Source: Pelargonium nanum (taxonomy: Eukaryota > Streptophyta > Magnoliopsida > Geraniales > Geraniaceae). Taken from it: 20,580 nt of DNA. The notes below the pieces were generated by a model. That model was not told where the DNA came from. It made no database searches and saw only the letters and a list, made by a program, of their open reading frames with translations. Position numbers and translations under genes: made by a program. Location of the stretch: contig JAYMTF010001926.1 of NCBI GenBank assembly GCA_036897485.1, positions 1 to 20,580 on the forward strand, given 5' to 3'. Each line of letters begins with the position of its first letter. Positions within the stretch are counted from its first letter, which is position 1. Below are positions 1 through 7,078 of the stretch, in pieces.

Positions 1-514
1 AGAAACAGGTGAAGAGTTTGGTGAATGTTGAATCTGGAACAATATCACCATACCCAATAGTGCAGAGAGTGACCACTATGAAGTACAGAGCATCGACAAC
101 CCTATATGTGGAGTCGCCATTGAAACTATCACTTTTAATCATGAACACCACAACACCAACTATGGCATACAAGGCAGCACCAAAGAAGGCTTGTCGGACA
201 ATGTTGGGAGATGATGTTATTGCTGGTTTCGGGCATATGGGATCATGAAAAGCTTCCCGGGCATCAGTGAACACAGATGGTGCAGAGTGAGACCTTCTGA
301 TGAGTTTCCTCCTCTTGTTCAAGTTTGCTATGAGGTTCACATAGGAAGTAGAATTTGGCTTTGTAATGATGGGGATGATGCTGTCATTGGCAATAACATG
401 TGCTGTGGATTGGCGAAGCGATGATCCAAGATCAAGGTAAGCTGATGGGAAATCTCTTTTCGATGGTTTAGACTCTTCTGTGATTCCTGTCCTGGAGAGA
501 AGAGATTCATCCAT
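1..514 (-). CDS. Tandem-pore K+ channel (TPK/KCO family), N-terminal part, cut by window edge
   Basis: The 171 readable codons begin MDESLLSRTG and stay open to the left edge. A hydrophilic cytosolic N-terminus is followed by a transmembrane segment (about residues 106-125) and a pore helix leading to the K+ selectivity filter TIGYGD at 152-157, which identifies the first pore domain of a plant two-pore (TPK) potassium channel. Residues 74-79 read RSHSAP, a perfect fit to the mode-I 14-3-3 motif RSxSxP; 14-3-3 binding at this place activates TPK1-type channels. The RRSHSAP context and the KPxxxSxxIVRQAFFG run before TM1 recall the TPK2/3/5 subgroup. The second pore and any EF hands lie outside the window. 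The start ATG has A at -3 and G at +4. Family members act at the vacuolar or thylakoid membrane; which applies here cannot be told. Confidence 0.9.
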   Translation of the reverse strand, partial: MDESLLSRTGITEESKPSKRDFPSAYLDLGSSLRQSTAHVIANDSIIPIITKPNSTSYVNLIANLNKRRKLIRRSHSAPSVFTDAREAFHDPICPKPAITSSPNIVRQAFFGAALYAIVGVVVFMIKSDSFNGDSTYRVVDALYFIVVTLCTIGYGDIVPDSTFTKLFTCF

Positions 515-536
515 AGTTTGAATGATGGATCAGCAT
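507..536 (-). promoter_or_regulatory. Nine-codon uORF overlapping the TPK start codon
   Basis: Reading leftwards, an ATG at 536-534 opens nine codons and ends at a TGA (509-507) that lies just past the main ATG (514-512), in another frame. If the 5' leader is unspliced here, ribosomes that use the upstream ATG would pass over the main start. The upstream ATG has A at -3 but C at +4, weaker than the main start. The transcript start is unknown, so the uORF may not be in the mRNA. Confidence 0.35.
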
Positions 537-1500
537 GATACCAAAAGGGTTTTCACCTTGCAGGTTCTTGTTTCTGGAGATAACAAAAAAATGTTTTCTT
601 GGTTTCGAAAAATGAGCATCACCCACCAAGTATCCAACTACAAGTCAATCCATTCAAGAAGAGATGGTAGGTATTGATGGTTGGTCATCTAACAGTCTTG
701 CTGGATGGTCACTACCTGAATGTGAGGCTTTACTTATAGTTTCTGCTTCCAGAACTGCCTCTGGCGTGCACGGGTTGTTGTCAACCCTCCAAAGAAATTT
801 GATTTTCTCACTTAACATGCTGGTGAATATGCTAATGCCATGAACTGAGGGGAAATGTGAAAAATGACCATATCAGTGACTTTCAGGAAAAGTGCAAGGT
901 CTACAGCTACATCTCACCAAATCATGCAAGCAAGATGCATGACTCCTGACAAGAACCTTCAATATATCAGCAAAATAAATCTTTTTTTTTTTCTTGGACT
1001 TAAATTTTATGTATGGTATTGGAGGGTCTGTTTGTGTCTAGCTCAATGGCCTTTAGACTCTGGAAAAGAGAAGAAATGGCACATGAATTATTGGTCCAGA
1101 AAGATTCTGATTTCATTAAATCCATTTTATTTGTAGAAACACAATTTTTTAAATTTTCAACTTGGGATTTCAGTTTATATTATTATAATATATGCAGGTC
1201 AAGACAAATTCATGATGGCATCAATGTTAAAAACAGATCCTTCTTTTTTTTTTTTGAAGGAAAAAACAGATCCTTCTTAAGAATAAGAAAAACATGATTC
1301 TTATTTTTAAAAAGAAAAACAATATGACTAATATTTATTGATTTATTAGTCTTACAAGTTACTTCATTTTCAACAAAATGCGCATGACAATATACAAGTC
1401 TTACACGCATGACAGACTTAAATTCCTAATTAATAGCAAATTGTACAATAAATTATAAGAGAATGTGTTGGATGATTTGTATATTATTGCATATAAACAT
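537..1500. other. Non-coding flank of the TPK gene
   Basis: This stretch holds the upstream region of the minus-strand channel gene and AT-rich spacer. I see no gene-like coding bias: the longest open frames are low-complexity and lack any family resemblance. The only distinct structures are the 33-bp tandem duplication at 1229-1278 and a small palindrome, GGGTTGTTGTCAACCC, at 773-788. Confidence 0.6.
1229..1278. repeat. 17-bp perfect direct repeat around a T-tract
   Basis: The 17-mer AAAAACAGATCCTTCTT occurs at 1229-1245 and again at 1262-1278. The 16 bases between are ten T's followed by GAAGGA. This can be read as a 33-bp tandem slip, or as a tiny poly-T-ended insertion flanked by a target-site duplication. 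Confidence 0.75.
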
Positions 1501-1519
1501 TTATCCCGCAAAATGATTT

Positions 1520-1706
1520 TGTGTATGGAGTAGACCCTACTCCGCCGGTTGGACTTCCAGGTCGGTTTTTAAAACTCTTGAGTAAATCGTGCCCTCAAAT
1601 TAATGTATCCAGCATGCTAAAAAGGCCGACTCCATGCACAAGAATCCCATCTTTCCACGACTCGAACACGTGATCTCTATGCCTTAAAGTTGCACCAAGC
1701 TCACCT
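1520..1706 (-). mobile_element. SINE-like element, tRNA-derived head (Au-SINE-like), degraded
   Basis: Read on the minus strand, the segment starting near 1705 gives GAGCTTGGTGCAACTTTAAG and then CACGTGTTCGAGTCGTGGAA (complement of about 1652-1671). This closely recalls the tRNA-derived head of plant Au-type SINEs, with a B-box-like GTTCGAGTC and an A-box-like part about 35 bases upstream. The body downstream (towards 1520) keeps only loose resemblance, so the right end is a guess. No clear target duplication was found. Identification is from memory of the consensus, not from alignment. Confidence 0.4.
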
Positions 1707-1770
1707 ATTTATACCAGAGGAGCCAATTCAGAAGTGTGAAACAGTAGCTGACTAGCATTTGCTACCTTTA

Positions 1771-2327
1771 AGATGTTGAAGAAGTCTAAGCACAATCTCT
1801 GCTTGCATGCAGTGACCATTACTCTTATTACCTGTAGAAAGAAGAACAGAGATGAGAACTGTGGTGTGCACATTCATAGCAATCTATTATTATTCAAAAT
1901 ACAAAAGCTTTTGCTGATAAGGATCCCCACAACTGATCTCATGCAGCAAGCAATGGGTATAACCTTCCCAAACACGAAAAATTTGATCCTTGAACTTTTG
2001 TGTCACAACAAGAGAGTCACAAACGGAACCAACTACTAACTTTAGTTAAATTTCACTGAAAAAGTTTGTGTCATGATATTAAGTGGAGCTTCACACTCAA
2101 GATCTTTCATTATCATAGGCTAAGATCAGGTTAGTGATGTACAACTCAACAGTTCCATATCTGCATAACTCAATGCACAGTATGTTACTTTTTAAGATAT
2201 AAATGAAAAACAAAACAAATGCTATTTAATGACATTTCTAATATTCTAAATTTCCATGTCTTTATAGCTCGGAATACATGGAAAGTGCAACTGAACATAC
2301 CTCAGATACATCTCTTTCTGTGTAATC
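1771..2327 (+). repeat. Upstream block A, copy 1 (before AP1)
   Basis: The block starts with TTAAGATGTTGAAGAAG and runs through CTGTAGAAAGAAGA, the GGATCCCCACAACT stretch and TCATGATATTAAGTGGAG to the protease-leader relic at 2328. Long copies occur at about 7585-8170 and 10735-11314, and shorter ones at 4090-4250 and 5040-5303. It marks the duplicated unit of the protease array and shows that about 800 bp of upstream DNA travelled with each gene. An 88-codon open frame at 1773-2039 is not conserved in the other copies and is not called a gene. Confidence 0.85.
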
Positions 2328-2370
2328 TTCAGTTCCGAGAATCATAACAGCACGTTTCTCTCCTCTCTAA
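2328..2370 (+). pseudogene. Leader relic of an older aspartic protease, upstream of AP1
   Basis: CGAGAATCATAACAGCACG followed by TTTCTCTCCTCTC matches the region around an AP start codon, except that the piece with the ATG is missing. This copy ends after about 43 bp, whereas the copies before AP3 and AP4 continue into the propeptide-coding part. It cannot encode anything. Confidence 0.6.
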
Positions 2371-2473
2371 ATCAGCAAGTTGATGTGACGAGGACACTGA
2401 GTCAAAAGCTCACACTTCTGAGATAAGAATTGCAAAACAAACTACATGTAATGTAACGACAATTCTCATATTC

Positions 2474-2481
2474 TATAAAAT
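2474..2481 (+). promoter_or_regulatory. TATA box of AP1
   Basis: TATAAAAT lies 80 bp before the AP1 ATG. The same octamer occurs 55-81 bp before every AP unit in the array (5457, 8480, 11616, and the relic units at 4455 and 6983), followed by a conserved leader with CTAAACATCTTTGTG and CAGTTAAGAGAAT. Confidence 0.75.
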
Positions 2482-2553
2482 CCCTTCGGTACATGGACAA
2501 TGGTACTAAACATCTTTGTGTGCCATTCTTGATCAGTTAAGAGAATCACAATC

Positions 2554-3839
2554 ATGATAGCCTTTCTACCACATTTCTTTCTTCTCTCTTTAGCCTTAGC
2601 TTCCTCGTCCTTAACACAACCAGATGATCATGGTGGTTTCAGTGTCGAACCTATCCACAGAGATTCACCAAAATCTCCCTTCTACAATCCTTCGAAAACT
2701 CCTTCCCAGCGCCTGGCTGATGCTGTTACACGTTCCAACAATCGTGCCAACCGGTTTAAGCTAGCATTGGCATCTCCTAAATCACCCCAAGCCCCAATAA
2801 GAGCTGATTATGGTGGTGCTTATATCATGAAGCTCTCTCTTGGTACACCACCTACTGAAATCGTAGCCATTCTTGACACTGGCAGCGACATTATATGGAC
2901 GCAATGCGAGCCTTGTCCCAACTGCTACGAACAAAAAGTCCCTCTTTTCAATCCCAACGCCTCATCAACATACCAACAGGTTCGTTGTAACACACCCGAA
3001 TGCAAGTCCATCAGAAACACATCCTGTGATCACAGAAAAGATGTATGTCCTCAGCTAGATATGGAGATGGATCATACAGCAGAGGAGATCTAGCATTTGA
3101 CACAATAACACTTGGTTCCACCTGCGGCAAGTCTATATCCTTTGACAAGATTCTATGGGGTTGCGGGCACGATGATGGAGGTTTCTTTCAAGAAGATCAA
3201 TCTGGAATCTTCGGCCTTGAAGCTACACCTGGTTCTCTCATAATACAAAAGGGCTCTGAACTTGGAGGCCAAAAATTCTCTTACTGCTTGGCACCATCCG
3301 AACAGGTAACGAGCACGTTGAGTTTTGGCGAAGCTGGTGTGGTTTCAGGTCCCGGGGTGGTTTCCACTCCATTGATCATCAATGGACCATTCTACCAAAT
3401 AACATTGAAGGCTGTCAGTATTGGATATGAAAGATTTGAACTTGAAAATGAAGTTCCAGCAAAAGGCACGATAGTTGACTCGGGAAGTACATTGACATAT
3501 TTTCCTCAAGATTTGTACAATCCAGTGAAATCGGCTGTGGAAAACGCAGTTCATTTACAACCTGCCCCTCCTGTTGAAAGCCTGTCCTGCTACTACAACA
3601 GTACTGTTTTCGAGTCTCCGATCATCACTCTGTATTTTGATGGAGCTGACTTGAAGCTGAGTACTGTGAACATTTTTCTTCAAATTTCGGAGAACACAAC
3701 TTGTTTTGCATTTCTACCCAATAAAGATGAAGATGATCATTCCATAATCATTGGAAACACTGCACAGAGGAACTTCTTGGTGGGTTACGATCTTGAAGGA
3801 AAAACTCTGTCCTTCAAGAGCACGGATTGTAGCAAATAA
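2554..3839 (+). pseudogene. AP1: CDR1/nepenthesin-like aspartic protease with one frameshift
   Basis: This is a plant A1B (atypical, nepenthesin/CDR1-like) aspartic protease, intronless like its neighbours. The first frame (2554-3093) gives a signal peptide (MIAFLPHFFLLSLALASSS), the propeptide with IHRDSPKSPFYNPSKTPSQR, the first catalytic motif DTGSDIIWTQC (Asp108) and the Cys-rich insert up to KDVC. The sequence then continues in another frame to 3839: flap YGDGSYSRGDL, second motif VDSGSTLTYFP, and the usual C-terminus LSFKSTDCSK. Compared with AP3 the switch is explained by a net loss of 4 bases near 3048-3070, where AP3 has CKYFIEYADGS. Restoring length would give about 429 residues, the family norm here. 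Everything else is intact, so it is a very young null copy, a segregating allele, or a sequence error. It also has GLEATP where the paralogs read GLGA. Confidence 0.85.
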
Positions 3840-3879
3840 TTAGTATTAGTCATGTGGCTAAATAACAATCCACAAACAA

Positions 3880-3965
3880 AAAATTTCCACATCAATAATA
3901 AGTAACTTATTTTTCCTTTAGGTCTAATCTTCAATTTCAACAACCTAATGTTCTTGCTTTAAGTA
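3880..3965 (+). repeat. 3' block B, short copy after AP1
   Basis: TTCCACATCAATAA and CTTTAGGTCTAATCTTCAAT, followed by CAACCTAATGTTCTTGCT, match the starts of the long 3' blocks at 9885 and 13945. Similarity stops after about 85 bp, so AP1 kept only the proximal part. The surrounding 3840-4090 holds no gene. Confidence 0.7.
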
Positions 3966-4089
3966 TCTCACATACACCACATTCAAATCTGCAACCAAAC
4001 TGTTCCTTTCTAGCTTGTATGGAGTGAGCATTAGACCCTTAATTAATTACCACCTGTAGAAAAAGATCTGCAAATATGAGAAGTTGATC

Positions 4090-4335
4090 CTAGTTACTAT
4101 ACTGCTAAGTTAGTAAAATTAACAAGGTGTCATGATGATATTAAGTGGAGATTATATATATAACCCAACTATAGCTAGTATGGTCTTTCAATTATTCATT
4201 TCATGCATAGAAATGGAAAAGATAAATACAATGCTAGCTATATTTAGATTAGTTTCTCTCCTCTGTCACTCTAAAATATCTTATCATGATCATGATGGTG
4301 GTGGTGGTGGTTGGGTGGTTTCAGTGGAGAAGTGA
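4090..4335 (+). repeat. Shortened upstream block A plus leader relic (relic unit 1)
   Basis: TGATATTAAGTGGAG at about 4135 is the core of block A. After it, TTTCTCTCCTC (4253) and GGTGGTTTCAGTGGAGAA (4315 on) match the protease-leader relic seen before AP3 and AP4. Between them GGT repeats have expanded (about 4295-4313). This shows that the hairpin relic at 4524-4837 grew from a full array unit. Confidence 0.6.
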
Positions 4336-4454
4336 CTCACATGATATAGAGTAATTACCAAATTATGCAATAAAACCAACTACTAATTATAGTTGAATTG
4401 AAGAGCACTCACTTGTAATACGAGAAAAGAACCTTCATTGCTCCGTTGATCACC

Positions 4455-4462
4455 TATAAAAT
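4455..4462 (+). promoter_or_regulatory. Retained TATA box of the hairpin relic
   Basis: TATAAAAT stands 81 bp before the relic's MIAFV start, the same spacing as in the intact paralogs. The AP leader that follows is largely kept (TTGTGTATCATTGTTCAGTT at 4501). A transcript from here would run through both arms of the inverted repeat. Confidence 0.6.
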
Positions 4463-4523
4463 GGCTTGAGCAGATGGAGAACAGAATCAAACATCTCAAT
4501 TTGTGTATCATTGTTCAGTTCAT

Positions 4524-4837
4524 AGAATCACAATGATGATAGCCTTTGTAGCACATTTGTTTCTCCTCTCTTTAGCCTTTGCTTCCCCTCAATTCGATCC
4601 GGTGCCTCATCTACATACAAAGCGGTACGTTGCAACACACCAGAGTGAGAAAGCATTTCAGGCTCAGAATGCGATCGAAACAGAGATGTATAGGATGCAA
4701 TAGAGGATCAAATTTACTAGTGGGATGACACAAATCCCTTTGTATGAAGATGAGGCACGGGGATCGAATTTAGGGGAAGCAAAGGCTAAAAAGAGAAGAA
4801 ACAAATGTGCTACAAAGGCTATCATCATTATGATTCT
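4524..4837. repeat. Long inverted repeat made from an aspartic-protease fragment (hairpin locus)
   Basis: The left arm (4524-4622) and the reverse complement of the right arm (4738-4837) pair over about 100 bp with only about seven differences including one gap; the outer 37 bp (4524-4560 with 4801-4837) differ at one base. The spacer is 115 bp. Both arms contain the AP start-codon region joined directly to the stretch coding NPxASSTY, so an internal deletion came first and the inverted duplication second. Beyond 4837 the right side keeps traces of the AP leader (complement of CTTGTGTGTTCTG). A plus-strand transcript would fold into a near-perfect stem. Its right arm is antisense to AP mRNAs: 23 nt ending in GGCTATCAT match 8557-8579 of AP3 without mismatch, and AP1 and AP4 with two. 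No expression evidence exists here. Confidence 0.9.
4533..4703 (+). pseudogene. Internally deleted AP relic, still open for 56 codons
   Basis: The frame starts MMIAFVAHLFLLSLAFAS, an intact AP signal peptide, and then jumps to PVPHLHTKRYVATHQSE, which corresponds to NPxASSTYKxVRxNTPE of the paralogs in decayed form. The propeptide, first catalytic motif DTGSD and everything after the Cys-rich insert are gone. It cannot be a protease. A 56-residue secreted peptide is formally possible, but the left hairpin arm accounts for the first 30 codons, so coding function is doubtful. Confidence 0.7.
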
Positions 4838-4862
4838 CTAATCAGAAGTTCAGAACACACAA

Positions 4863-5303
4863 GCTGAGAATTTTAAAATTTTAGACTATTTCATTGTTAC
4901 AAGCCAGTAATTTGGCATGTGCACGTCCGACAATTTTCTGGTAAAGTTTTTAAACTAGTTTATCACGAGAAAAATGTTATTGGGTCAGACAATTTGCATT
5001 CAAATTGTATATTAGAATCTTGATACCTGTACTAAAAAGATGCGCAAATCTGAGAGCTTGACACTACTACTCTGTTTGGTTAAATTTCACTAAACAAGTT
5101 CTTGTCATGATATCAAGTAGAGATTCAAACTCAAGATATATATTAATTTCATCGTCATCATATGCTAAGCTCATGTAGTGATATACTGATATGTACAACT
5201 CAATTCCATCTAATGACAATTCTTATATGGAAGTTGCACCTAAACATATTCATGATATAAACCTAACTCATACACATGCATCTTAATATATTTCTATGTT
5301 ATC
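4863..5303. repeat. Spacer and short upstream block A of AP2
   Basis: About 4863-5040 is AT-rich with no gene or recognised repeat. From about 5085, TTAAATTTCACTAAACAAGT and TCATGATATCAAGTAGAG reproduce the block A core found before the other AP genes, but the distal part starting with GATGTTGAAGAAG is missing. AP2 therefore belongs to a shorter or older unit type than AP1, AP3 and AP4. Confidence 0.65.
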
Positions 5304-5420
5304 TTCATTTTCGAGAATCATAACAGCACGTTTCTCTTCTCTTATATTCTAAAACGATCTGATCATGTCACTATGATCATGAATATCATGACCGCGGTTG
5401 TTGGCTTTAGTGGAGAAAAT
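5304..5420 (+). pseudogene. Leader relic upstream of AP2
   Basis: TTTTCGAGAATCATAACAGC and ACGTTTCTCTTCTC match the leader relics before AP1, AP3 and AP4. Further on CGATCTGATCATG and GGCTTTAGTGGAGAAAA correspond to the propeptide-coding start (CCAGATCATGGTGGTTTCAG in the intact genes), with unrelated bases between. There is no open frame of use. Confidence 0.55.
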
Positions 5421-5456
5421 TAATAACAACCTACATTTAATGACAATTCTCATATC

Positions 5457-5464
5457 TATAAAAT
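5457..5464 (+). promoter_or_regulatory. TATA box of AP2
   Basis: TATAAAAT lies 55 bp before the AP2 ATG, closer than in the other units, because AP2 lacks about 25 bp of the shared leader (the TTTGTGTGTCATTGTTCAG part). Confidence 0.7.
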
Positions 5465-5511
5465 ACCTCGAATACGTGCATGGAGACTGGCACTAAAAAT
5501 TCAGGAGAATC

Positions 5512-6792
5512 ATGATTGTCTTTTTAGCACATTTCTTTCTACTCTCTTTAGCCTCCGTTTCCTCTTTGCCGTTACAACCACCTCACGGTGGTTTCAGTGT
5601 CGAGCTCATCCACATAGACTCACCAAAATCTCCCTTCCACAACCCTTCAAAAACTCCCTCCCAAGGCCTTGCTGAGGCGGTGGCACGATCCACCAATCGT
5701 GTGAACCAATTCAAGCTACCATTGTCATCTCCTAAACCACCCCAACCACCAATAACACTCGGTTCCTTTCGTGGCGATTACGTCATCAACTTCTCTCTCG
5801 GCACACCACCTACTAACATTGTTGCAACTTTAGACACCGGCAGCGACCTCATATGGACGCAATGCAATTGTACCGAATGCTACCAGCAAAAAGGCCCTTA
5901 CTTCAATCCCAGTGCCTCGTCAACGTACAAACCAGTTCGTAGCAACACACCGGAGTGTAGCTGGGTCTTCGGCTCATGTGATGGCACTAGAGATGTATGT
6001 AAATACTCCATTTCATATAAAGATCAAACCTACAGCAACGGAGACCTTGCAGTGGACACATTAACACTTGGTTCCACCGGAGGCGAGTCTGTGTCATTTG
6101 ACAGCACTGTATGGGGCTGTGGGCGTGACAATACGGGACAGTTTCGTGACGATTATCAATCGGGAGTTTTCGGGCTCGGAGCTGCACCAGCTTCTCTCAT
6201 CATACAAAAGGGTTCTCTGCTCGGAGGCCGGAAATTCTCCTACTGCTTTGCACCATCGAAACAGGTCACGAGCACGTTGAATTTTGGCAATGCAGGTGTG
6301 GTTTCGGGTCCCGGGGTGGTTTCCACTCCGTTGATCATTACAAGAACGCACTACAAAGCAACGTTTAGAGCTATCAGTGTTGGAAATGAAAGATTTGAAG
6401 TCAAAGAGGAGCTATCAACGCGAGGCAACATGTTCGTTGACTCGGGAGTTACTGTGACGTACCTTCCTGATGAAGTGTTGTTTGATTCTGTGAGATCAGC
6501 TGTTGAGAAGGCGATTGGTTTGCAGCGTGCCCCGGATCATGAAGGCCTGTACTGCTACTACAATAGTACTGTTTTCGAGGCTCCGATCATTGCTATGCAT
6601 TTTGATGGAGCCGACTTGGAGCTTAGTACTTTGGACACTTTTGTTCAAGAATCGGAGAACACAACTTGTTTTGCATTCAAATTAGAGAAAGGTTTTGCCC
6701 TCTTGGGAAACAAGGCACAGAACAACTTCTTAGTGGGTTATGATCTTGAAGCAAAAAGTCTGTCCTTCAAGAGCACAGATTGTAGCAAATAA
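5512..6792 (+). CDS. AP2: CDR1/nepenthesin-like aspartic protease, divergent active-site surroundings
   Basis: A 426-residue intronless A1B protease: signal peptide at about 1-18, propeptide to about 85 (IHIDSPKSPFHNPSKTPSQ), TAXi_N-type lobe with DTGSDLIWTQC (Asp108), TAXi_C-type lobe with VDSGVTVTYLP (Asp310), and the C-terminus LSFKSTDCSK. Both catalytic Asp residues are present. Several normally conserved places are changed: the residue after DSG is Val313 instead of Thr/Ser, whose hydroxyl usually holds the catalytic Asp; the flap reads YKDQTYSNG (169-177) instead of YADGSYSEG; one Cys of the A1B-specific insert is Ser144 (VRSNTPEC); and the CEPC loop is one residue shorter (CNC). The frame is fully open, so the changes look like altered or reduced activity, not simple decay. 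CDR1-type proteases act in the apoplast in defence signalling; the substrate here is unknown. Confidence 0.92.
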   Translation: MIVFLAHFFLLSLASVSSLPLQPPHGGFSVELIHIDSPKSPFHNPSKTPSQGLAEAVARSTNRVNQFKLPLSSPKPPQPPITLGSFRGDYVINFSLGTPPTNIVATLDTGSDLIWTQCNCTECYQQKGPYFNPSASSTYKPVRSNTPECSWVFGSCDGTRDVCKYSISYKDQTYSNGDLAVDTLTLGSTGGESVSFDSTVWGCGRDNTGQFRDDYQSGVFGLGAAPASLIIQKGSLLGGRKFSYCFAPSKQVTSTLNFGNAGVVSGPGVVSTPLIITRTHYKATFRAISVGNERFEVKEELSTRGNMFVDSGVTVTYLPDEVLFDSVRSAVEKAIGLQRAPDHEGLYCYYNSTVFEAPIIAMHFDGADLELSTLDTFVQESENTTCFAFKLEKGFALLGNKAQNNFLVGYDLEAKSLSFKSTDCSK

Positions 6793-6846
6793 TTAAGTAT
6801 GAGATATATAGCAAATAATTAAGTATGAGATATATAGCAAATAATT
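6783..6846 (+). repeat. 26-bp tandem repeat across the AP2 stop codon
   Basis: The unit TAGCAAATAATTAAGTATGA plus GATATA is present twice in full and then 12 bases more. The first unit begins inside the last sense codons (TGT AGC AAA TAA), so the duplication has copied the end of the gene into its own 3' UTR. Confidence 0.9.
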
Positions 6847-6969
6847 GGGAACAAAATATACCACTGATTGAGAGAAAATATATATAGACGGCAACAAAAA
6901 AGGTAATTAACAAAAGTCATCGAATTTTAATTTTGGAATTTTTTGGACAGTATCAAATTACTTGTATAA

Positions 6970-7078
6970 AATCAGAGACCTATATAAAATGCCTTCAGTA
7001 CATGAAAAATAGTACTTACTAAAGATCTTTGTGTGTCATTGTTCAGTTCAGAGAATCATAATCATGATAGCCTTTGTA
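6970..7078 (+). pseudogene. Orphan AP promoter with the first six codons (relic unit 2)
   Basis: TATATAAAATGCCTTCAG (TATA at 6983-6990) and ATCTTTGTGTGTCATTGTTC, followed by the leader and ATGATAGCCTTTGTA (start 7064, 81 bp from the TATA), match AP3 closely. Identity ends at 7078 and AT-rich unrelated sequence follows. All of the protease after MIAFV is lost. The promoter part looks well kept, so it could still initiate transcription into the spacer. Confidence 0.8.

Noticed and set aside
864-1297. Two overlapping plus-strand open frames of 90 and 94 codons
   Set aside because: Low-complexity, Phe/Lys-rich translations from AT-rich DNA, no family resemblance, and one runs through the T-tract duplication.
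1640-1700. A functional tRNA gene on the minus strand
   Set aside because: Only A- and B-box-like pieces are present; no acceptor stem or anticodon arm can be formed, so it is SINE-like instead.
1773-2039. 88-codon open frame in block A before AP1
   Set aside because: The equivalent sequences before AP3 and AP4 do not keep the frame, so it is a chance opening in a non-coding repeat.
3030-3070. A mini-intron in AP1 in place of a frameshift
   Set aside because: The region is shorter than in AP3, not longer, and the paralogs are intronless here; removal of an intron would delete conserved residues.
3345-3554. Minus-strand frame antisense to AP1 (and similar ones at 5987-6351, 8628-8876, 9027-9245, 11813-12007, 12173-12431)
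   Set aside because: They recur at the same places in each paralog because the sense coding sequence is conserved; they are shadows and not antisense genes.
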